Of a stretch of DNA of 64,000 nt, positions 57,021-64,000 are shown piece by piece. Every line of letters starts with the position of its first letter. The first letter of the stretch is position 1. The stretch is from contig BDDD01002686.1 of NCBI GenBank assembly GCA_001972305.1, forward strand, positions 93,024-157,023, given 5' to 3'. The position numbers were made by a program, and so were the translations under genes. A model generated the notes under the pieces. The model was not told the DNA's origin. It saw only the letters and a program-made list of their open reading frames with translations, and made no database searches. This DNA is from Cephalotus follicularis. Lineage: Eukaryota; Streptophyta; Magnoliopsida; Oxalidales; Cephalotaceae.

Positions 57021-57869
57021 TTGAGATAGAGATCTTCCCTATCCTCGACCTCGTCCTCTTCCTTTTCCTCTACTAGAAGAAGATTCATTTCTATTAGTAG
57101 AAAATCCACCTTGCTCACCTTCGTAATCTTTACGCCTTTCTTGCTCGTTGCCTCTTCCTCTTCCACAGGTGGAATGCCTTCCTTTTCCTCTACCTCTAAA
57201 ACTTCCACCATGTGATAGAACTTGAGATTGAAATGCATGCTCAAGAGGAGGAGCATCAAATTTCTAAGTTCATGCCATTGAAGAGACCCAAACAATCTTT
57301 CTAAGGATAAAGAAGACAAATCCTTAGATTCTTCGATGGCAACAACAATATACTCGAATTTTTGAGTCAAGCTTCTAAGAATTTTCTCAACAATTTTTTG
57401 ATTCTCCATCGGTTCTCCATTCACCTTCATTTGATTTACAAGGGAGATGACTCGATTAAAAAAATTCTTCAACTGACTCTGAATCTTTCATTCTTAAAGA
57501 ATCAAACTCACATCTAAGAGTTTGCAATCTCGCCAACTTTATTTTGTCTTCACCTTTATAAGAAGCATAAAGAGTGTCCCATGCTTCTTTTGCTGAATTT
57601 GCTGAAGAAATCCTCTCAAAAATAACTTCATCCACGGCTTGAAAAATGAAAAACAAAGCCTTATTATCCTTCTTTTTATTGTCTTTCAACTCAGTGAGTT
57701 GTGCTTGAGTGAGTGAACTTTGATCCTTCGACTCTACTAAACCATTTTCAAATAAGCTCCACAATTCTTGTGACTCGTACAAGACCTTCATTAAGATGCT
57801 CCATTGGTGATAGTTCTTCCCAGTGAATCGAGGAAGTTGGGGCTGCAACAAATTATTGTTTGAAGCCAT
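56939..57869 (-). pseudogene. Copia 3 gag
   Basis: ATG at 57869, MASNNNLLQPQLPRFTGKNYHQW, a DUF4219/UBN2-type start, then AKEAWDTLYASYKGEDKIK and ESVEEFF. A frameshift near 57465 leads into FFNRVISLVNQMKVNGE and KILRSLTQKFEYIV, and a second near 57230 into an R/G-rich stretch before the knuckle. Capsid of a copia particle; the original frame is easily followed by eye. Confidence 0.85.
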
Positions 57870-57886
57870 TGATCTAAGAAACCACT

Positions 57887-57898
57887 CTCTGATACCAA
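57887..57898 (-). other. Primer binding site of copia 3
   Basis: The minus strand reads TTGGTATCAGAG, exact for its length to the tRNA-Met complement, 2 bp from the LTR end. Confidence 0.85.
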
Positions 57899-57900
57899 TT

Positions 57901-58080
57901 TGTTGGAAATAAATTGAACAAGAAAAGAGAAGAAAATTGTTCTCTTAATATCACACACAAAAAGCACTCTATGGAAGAAACACTCTCAATTCATTTACTT
58001 CTCAATTTGAATTTGAATATGCTTGTACAATAGGTATTTATAGGCTAATACCTTACATGAGAACAATGTACCTATCCATC
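57901..58080 (-). mobile_element. Copia 3, 5' LTR, truncated
   Basis: Only the 180 bp next to the PBS remain of the ~366-bp LTR; similarity to 53473-53837 stops at CTATCCATCT. The U3 half with promoter is lost, so the element could not be transcribed from its own LTR. Confidence 0.85.
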
Positions 58081-59602
58081 TAAAGATCCAAATTTTATCA
58101 AATGAAGAACTGAATCAAAGACTACTTATTCAATACTCCACAAGAAGCAAATGCCAAATATGATGATGAAATATTCCTGCCAAGAGCTTATTGAAGATTG
58201 ACTGACCTAGTTCCAAACATATGAACAACATACAAGTCGATTCGAGTAGATGAGATCAACCAACATTGACCGTTGAAGACCAACGCGTGATAAGATAAAC
58301 AAGATGAATATTAGAATCATAAGAAAAACTCTTGTTTCCAAACGGACAAGGTCCAGTCTTCAATAACTGAAGAATAGGTTGAATTAGACTAAGGCTCCAC
58401 TCTACACATGTCAAACCAAATGGACACTTAGAATACAATGCTACTGGAGCAAATGTGGAAAAAAAAAATCAGGAGATGACCTACCCTTGATATTTATAGA
58501 AAGACTAAAAATGTCAAAGCATTGGTAACAACTGTTGCGTAAAGAGGAAGAGAAAAGTGCACAAAGGCATAAGAATTTTTAGAACTGATAGGGCAAGTAA
58601 GCTGTAAAGTGGAGACGGTTTTTCAGAGTGACAGACTGAAGAGTTCAACTGTCAAAAGTTTCAATGGTCACTTGCTTCAATCTAGCAGTTATAAACGACA
58701 AGTACTCAAACTTACTATGAAAATCGTTGTCTTCAAAGATGTTAAAGAAGAGCTGAGAAGTCCAAAATTAGAAAACATATACTCATCATCTTAAGAAGGT
58801 CGGTCTACGACCAAGAGCAGAAAATAAAAAGTCTTCATTGTTGTCATCAACGCTAACACTGCAACAAGAAAAAGAAGAGACAACTAGTTTATGAAGCTCT
58901 ACGATCTGAAGATTATCAAAAAGATTGGGAGAAACAAAGCAAGAAGAGATACAAAACACTTAAGTTGAGAGAAAATACTTAGTATTTTGTAATAGGAGTT
59001 GATATCTTATCTGATCTTTTAGAGATCATTATCTTTTGAGATCAAACTATATAAGTCTATAAGTGATAACAAAGTCTGAGTGGACTTGATTTGAGAAAGA
59101 CTCAAATGGAGGCTTAGCCTTGGAATTTGTGCATATAAGGGTTTGCATGGAGCTTGTGAATCTGATATTGGAAAGGTCAACTTCAAGTGTGCGGTATTGG
59201 AAGAAAGGCCTGACAGAGTCGGGGAATATGGTGATTTGAGTGCGAAGCACTTAGCGGAACTCCTTGGTAGGCGCTACCTTGGAAGTGAGTGAATGTAGAC
59301 AGGTTGGTCGAACCACTATAATTTTAGTGTACTCACTTCCCTCTCCTTCTTTTTTTTTCCTTTGGATGATTGCTTGTTCCATATTATGTTTATACTTTAG
59401 CATTCTCCAATGAAGACTGCGTTTTGTTCACCATAGCCAAGTCCAAAACAGACGCAAGTCGTATAGATCTACATCTGATTCTCTCAAATGACAAAATCCT
59501 CAACCAGATATAGACTGGCACTCTTTTTAATCCTTTACTACTTAAGTCAAAAATTCAAAACACTTAAACAACTAGTAAAGTTTAATGGCATCCTGTTCAA
59601 CA
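58081..59602 (+). repeat. Probable LTR (copy G), last segment
   Basis: Non-coding DNA with GTAGACAGGTTGGTCGAACCACTATA (about 59288-59325), a variant of the block near the end of SIRE-like and related LTRs, then a pyrimidine run and T-rich DNA. The LTR end is unclear; GTTCAACA at 59602 is one candidate. Confidence 0.4.
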
Positions 59603-60221
59603 GAGAATACGTTATAACAACTGCAAGTCAATTTCGTCTTTTTCACCAAAGATTCACCTTTGTTTAATTCTCCACAATTGGAACTTCCACACAGACATGA
59701 TGTATCCTCTTCTCCTTCACCCTAATTAATACACATTAACTAAACGCTCATACAAGCAGTAGTAAACCTCAACGCTTGCATCTTATTAACACTGAAATCC
59801 GAGTAAGTGTTAATAACCTTCTGTTCATTCAAAATGGATGCAAGAATTTGAAAAGGAGTTGTGTTGTCATAACGAATGCTGGACCTAACAACTTTTATTT
59901 ACCAGTAGACTGTCATGTATTATGTCATGTAGTCATAACGATAATGATGATTTTGGACAAATTTTAATAATTTGATGGCCCAATAAAACAAACTAGAAGT
60001 GTAGATACCTAGCTGAATGTTTGGCCAAAGTTCAGATACCATCCGAAAACTTTAGCCTTTGTAAATCAAATCTTTATATTTGATATTACAACTAAAAAAA
60101 TAAAAAATACAAATTTTAAAATAAAAAAAAAATTAAAAAAAAACAAATAAAAAAAAAAATTTATTTTTTTTATATGACAAATTTATAGAACGATGGAAAT
60201 TGCTAAGTTATTAAGGTTTTA
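59603..60221. other. Spacer with A-rich low-complexity tract
   Basis: No gene or repeat end recognised. 60089-60173 is almost pure A with short T runs. Confidence 0.5.
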
Positions 60222-60290
60222 TATTTAGAGATATCCAACTTACTTAAAAATCGATATGAATGATCTATATAGATAGAAAACAAATTCAAT
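60222..60290. repeat. MITE arm fragment
   Basis: GATATCCAAC..ACTTAAAAATCGATATGAATGATCTA and CAAATTCAAT follow, with changes, the right arm of the MITE at 12207-12280. The opposite arm is not seen, and the fragment ends where the copia LTR begins. Confidence 0.4.
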
Positions 60291-60292
60291 AG

Positions 60293-60578
60293 TGTGATAT
60301 GCAAAATAAGAAAATAAGAAGAGAAAATTTTGGGTGAAATCCAATTAATTATTATTGATGATTACATGGGTTTTTATAAAGAGTACAAATGAATACTACA
60401 AAAATACTAAACTACTCTCCTATAAACAAGAAGATAAGCATGGAGATAAACAAGGAATATCAGATGAGGTATTTTAAATAGTTGTTTAAAACAACTATGT
60501 GAAATTCTATTTAGCAATATGTCAGCTAATACGTGGAATACTCCTAAATCTTATGATGTACCCATAATATATGTCTCA
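60293..60578 (-). mobile_element. Copia-type 3' LTR, 286 bp
   Basis: The minus strand starts TGAGACATATATTATGGG and ends TTTTGCATATCACA, with TTTATAAAAACCC as TATA-like DNA mid-way. The PPT GATGGGGAGTAT (60579-60590) precedes it on the minus strand, so this is a 3' LTR whose internal region lay to the right. No pol sequence is recognisable beyond the PPT. Confidence 0.65.
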
Positions 60579-60590
60579 ATACTCCCCATC

Positions 60591-62097
60591 AAACATAAAT
60601 GTGTTGGAAAACACAAGCCAAGTTAGGTCTATAGGACAACAAAGTATCTCGTATCTATCCCATACTTCCACCATCAATTACCATTGAACGACCTTAGTAG
60701 GATAAGAAATAAAATACAATATGGATGGATAAAATCAAGTCTTCACCAAATGATCAGTTTTCCTCCATGATGTTAAGACTAATGGGTTAATCGATTACCT
60801 TCTTGATTAACTTCTTATGAATTCTTGGTTCTTATAGCAAGACCGTGTATTTCTATTGAAAGTGTGTTAGTAATCCAAGATTTAACTAGACAATCAATAT
60901 TATGTATCCATAATGTATAGTTTGGATTTGTGACCTGATTGCCTTCTTAATTAAGTGGTGATGTCTCACCATTAATGAACCCTAAAAGGTCCTAATTTGG
61001 TGAAAGGTACACAATGTGGTGGTGTATGTTGGGTACATTTGTTAATTTTTGGGTTCTAATCTTGTATATGGTTCCCATTTGTATATTTGCATCAAATAGA
61101 TAGCAGAACTTGAAGAATTCTCACTCTTTGAAAGAAAAATTTTGGGTTAGGGCCATTTTAGGCCTTAGGTTCACTAGTTGTATAACTTTGATTTTGATCA
61201 AAGTAAGCTCCAAGCCAAGGTACACCCTATAATCTAAGTACATAAAAAACCATAACCCACCAAGTATCTCCAATCAATACCCAATTGAACAAATTGAATC
61301 AAATCAAGCATGCCATAATAAAAACAAGTCACGGTTGCTCAAGAAGGAAGTTAGGGTAATATACCTAGCTTCCAACCTCCTTCCTTCAAAAATCCAATAT
61401 GAGACTTCAAGCTTGAATCCTTAAGCTCTAAAGTCCACCAAAATCAACAACAATCCATGAGATTTGGATCTCCAAATTGGACCCGTATGCAAGCGCCAAA
61501 ATTAGGGTTTTCTCGCCTCAATGATCCCAGCCACTAATGCAATTCAAATTTTGGTCAAACTTTCTTTGCAACACTCTACCTATAATGATCAAATTGTGGT
61601 GTAGGAAATTGGTAGAAGCTTTTTCTTTCTTCCTCACATTTTTCTTTCTCTCAAATGGCGCCTAACCCGTAGGAAGAAGAAGAGAATAGAGAGAGATAGA
61701 GCCGGCCTTATAGGAACAGAATAAATGAACAAAAACTTCTAACAATTTCCTTTAATGTGTATTAGTGGACAAGTGTCAACAATGGTGATTAGTGGCACAT
61801 TTGTATGTTGACACCTATCATGCTCCATACCACCTAACACACAAAACACCACAAGGTGACATGTGTCCTCACATGTCACCGCGAGGTGGAACCCAAAATT
61901 CTGGAATAAAATGGGTAACATCGGTAAACTAACGCAGCGTTCCAACGCACAGGAAAAAAATACAGTAAATAGTCCTTGATTATTTATGACCCTGAAATCA
62001 TGTTCGACATATTTCAGGTGTGAAAATTAATCCCAGATTAATTTCACACATCGTACGCCCATTTCTGACACATCCGGTACTTTGTCATGAAAACAGT
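60591..62097 (-). repeat. Diverged LTR-like DNA
   Basis: No coding similarity. The minus strand has CCTATAAGGCCGGCTC followed by TATCTCTCTCTATTC (about 61675-61715), like the TATA/leader of the gypsy LTRs here, and later AGGGTTTT and TTGATCAAA blocks resembling copy F. It may be an old gypsy LTR on the minus strand; ends not found. Confidence 0.35.
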
Positions 62098-62334
62098 TGT
62101 TGGAAGTCTAGAGGGGGGTGAATAGACTTATAAAAAATTAACTAGCAAAATACCACCAATTAAAATTAATTACTCAAACACACAATGCAGAAAGTAAAGA
62201 GTGTAGGGTTTAGAGATTGCAAACGGATATATAGTGGTTCGGCAAACCGCCTACGTCCACTCCCCAAGGCCTCCCCTTGAGTATTCACTAGGTATGCCCC
62301 AATCCGGGCTTGGAACTCCAACCGAGCTCCAACA
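62098..62334 (-). mobile_element. 3' LTR of a second SIRE-like element, 237 bp
   Basis: The minus strand starts TGTTGGAGCTCGGTTGG and ends AGACTTCCAACA. It has the CACCCCCCTCTAGA end and the GTGGACGTAGGCGG..GCCGAACCACTATA block (about 62235-62265) typical of SIRE-like LTRs. It is very short beside the 1.16-kb LTRs of the other SIRE copy: the promoter-bearing part with dyad words is absent. The PPT (AAAAAGGGAG, 62335-62345) and a GATTGACAAAA run adjoin it. Confidence 0.7.
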
Positions 62335-62345
62335 CTCCCTTTTTG

Positions 62346-62833
62346 ATGATTGACAAAACATGCATATTTTGCATAAATCTTGACAAATATAACTCAATTT
62401 AGTTCCAAAGTTCAAATATATCTATATAGGCAATCAAAATGCATTTGTCATAACAAAGTACACTTGCTCAATGCAAGAGTACAACCTTTTCCATCAAAAT
62501 GCAATATATCCAATATATTCCCAAAATGCATATGCAATCTTTCAATCTTCAATCATATGTAATGTGCAAAATATAAAACTTCTCTCCCCCTTTTTGTCAA
62601 ACACAAAAAGAGAAGTGGAAGCTCCCCCTCAATCATAGCACGGATTGAAGAGACAAATTCATAAACCATATTCATGTAATTCAATCATTTAAGATCAAAG
62701 CACAAAATACTTGAAAAACTTCAATTACATAATCCACATTGTCTTGTCACATAGTTTAAAACATCAACAACCATTACAAACTTAAAGTACGAAAATACAA
62801 AAACGAAAAACATGATGATGCAAATATATAAGC
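62346..62833 (-). other. 3' non-coding region of the second SIRE-like element
   Basis: AT-rich DNA with CTCTCCCCC and GCTCCCCC runs (62580-62630), matching in style the region 38641-39222 of the first SIRE copy. No ORF of interest. Confidence 0.5.
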
Positions 62834-63991
62834 TCAAGATGGAGGAGGGTGATGTGGGAAAGCGTTGTGAAGGTACTGGAGGATGTCAGCTTGTCCTTGT
62901 CGAATATCGGCTTGTCCTTGAAGAATGTTTGCTTGCTCCTCACGAAACTGCCGCATTTCACTTTTGACAAACTCCATATCAGCTTGGGCAATATCCATTT
63001 TGGCCATAAGTGAATCAAGAGTAGGCCTGCTGCTACTACCACTGCTAGTACCAACATTCAGACGCATCTCATATTGCTGTGGATTGTCCTCCTCCTCATC
63101 ATCATCATCCCCACCTCCTACATGTGCTTGCTCTCTAACCGGCTCTCTACCTCTCCCTCTCACCTTGACCCACTCTCCTTCCTCAAATTCAAGGTTTAAT
63201 TGTCTTAGTCCCGCTTTATTCACCAAATGCTTATGGGAAGGCTTAACACTTTGCTCATCATCTGGGATGTCTATATTAAAGGAAGCTAGGATAGTCGAAA
63301 TTATCCTACTAAGAAGCATAGGATAAGGGGTGTGATTAGGCCTAGACAATAAGTGGTTTACAATAAGATATGGAAGGTTAATTTGGGTTCCATTCTTGAC
63401 ACAAGCGACGAATTTAAGGTCGCGCTCGGAGGGTAGTGTGTGTGATCCTTGTTTTGGAAGTAAAGTGTTGGTAACAAGGAGTAGAACAATCCTAGAGGCA
63501 ATAGGTAGGTGACTACTAGTCACATTCATGATTGGATTGACATTTGGTTGCTCTAAACAAATCCCTAGTGCCTCGGTTTTTCCTATGTCATGAAAATTAG
63601 TAATTCCCTCATTGGCAATTCCTAATGTTTCGGCAATTAGGTCGGGAGTAATACAAATTGGAGTTCCTAGAACAAACGAATTGGCAATGCAAGCTGTGGA
63701 AGTTGCTAAATTTGCATAAAACATTTTGACAAGCCTAGGGTATATGGTATGTGATGAGCAAATATAGTCTAGCCAACCCATAGCATCAAACCAAGTAATT
63801 ACCACAGCAAGATTACTAATCAAAACATCCCTACTCAGCCATTTCTCACAATGTAGCTTAACTGAGCTAAAGTAGGAGTTATACCTCAATTCTTTCTCCT
63901 TGGAGAGAAAGAGGTTGTTGTCATAATCAAACTCCTCTTGAGATCCTCTTGCAAGCCTTGAAGAGCTTCCCCTTTGCCTTTTAGGACCCAT
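62834..63991 (-). CDS. SIRE-like additional 3' ORF, second homologue
   Basis: A 385-codon intact frame, MGPKRQRGSSSRLARG at the start. The central part aligns with the ORF at 39442-40476: LIAETLGIANEGI (about 118-130, compared with ANILGIPREG) and GTQINLPYLIVNH (201-213, compared with GKKISVPYLIINH). A basic patch (VRGRGREPVREQ), an acidic run (DDDDEEED) and a C-terminal heptad-like region with repeated Q-A-D-I units (about 350-375) follow. I recall this central region as the putative plant transposon protein domain. No transmembrane segment is evident. The upstream pol should lie beyond the right edge. Confidence 0.8.
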   Translation of the reverse strand: MGPKRQRGSSSRLARGSQEEFDYDNNLFLSKEKELRYNSYFSSVKLHCEKWLSRDVLISNLAVVITWFDAMGWLDYICSSHTIYPRLVKMFYANLATSTACIANSFVLGTPICITPDLIAETLGIANEGITNFHDIGKTEALGICLEQPNVNPIMNVTSSHLPIASRIVLLLVTNTLLPKQGSHTLPSERDLKFVACVKNGTQINLPYLIVNHLLSRPNHTPYPMLLSRIISTILASFNIDIPDDEQSVKPSHKHLVNKAGLRQLNLEFEEGEWVKVRGRGREPVREQAHVGGGDDDDEEEDNPQQYEMRLNVGTSSGSSSRPTLDSLMAKMDIAQADMEFVKSEMRQFREEQANILQGQADIRQGQADILQYLHNAFPHHPPPS

Positions 63992-64000
63992 TGTTGTTTG

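Noticed and set aside
51369-59607. TSD for the proposed LTR copy G
   Set aside because: GATTT at the left and candidate right flanks do not match, and the right end is not defined.

Overview
The window is plant nuclear DNA made almost entirely of transposable elements; I found no host protein-coding, rRNA or tRNA gene. The evidence is Ty1/copia and Ty3/gypsy Gag-Pol genes with plant-type domains, tRNA-Met-type primer binding sites, 5-bp target-site duplications (TSDs) around TG...CA long terminal repeats (LTRs), hAT transposons with 8-bp TSDs, and AT-rich spacers. The density and depth of nesting suggest a large, repeat-rich angiosperm genome. I cannot name the species.

Layout. 93-5627: LTR-like DNA split by a 2.5-kb gypsy-type solo LTR (1159-3666). 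5633-9285: a truncated LTR of the same family joined to a minus-strand gypsy gag-protease relic. 9286-12280: a long + strand gypsy LTR, its PBS, and a gag start broken by a MITE. 13140-13782: a solo LTR with a perfect TSD. 14035-22863: a non-coding, LARD-like element with two ~3.1-kb LTRs full of minisatellites. 23346-27230: an almost complete hAT transposon whose transposase frame carries two stop codons. 27838-34780: a + strand copia gag opened by a Tnt1/Tork-like copia (28064-34075), which itself holds a solo LTR (32167-33195). 35160-47001: one gypsy solo LTR with TSD CATAA, split by an 857-bp orphan fragment and a SIRE/Maximus-like copia (37456-46008) that keeps an extra 3' ORF. 47007-49093: a gutted gypsy element. 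51374-59400: a probable LTR holding a GC-rich non-autonomous hAT and a third copia whose 3' LTR end is tandemly duplicated. 60293-60578: a copia 3' LTR. 62098-64000: the 3' end of a second SIRE-like element, with its own extra ORF, running off the right edge.

How the parts relate. Every coding region encodes transposition machinery (capsid, protease, integrase, reverse transcriptase/RNase H, or hAT transposase), and nearly all are broken by stops, frameshifts or deletions. The best preserved frames are the SIRE gag (510 codons), the SIRE RT/RNase H (489 codons), the two SIRE 3' ORFs (344 and 385 codons) and the hAT transposase (817 codons with two nonsense codons). Two patterns cross family boundaries: arrays of short dyad-symmetric words in LTRs of both copia and gypsy elements, and a conserved stem-loop in several gypsy-type LTRs.
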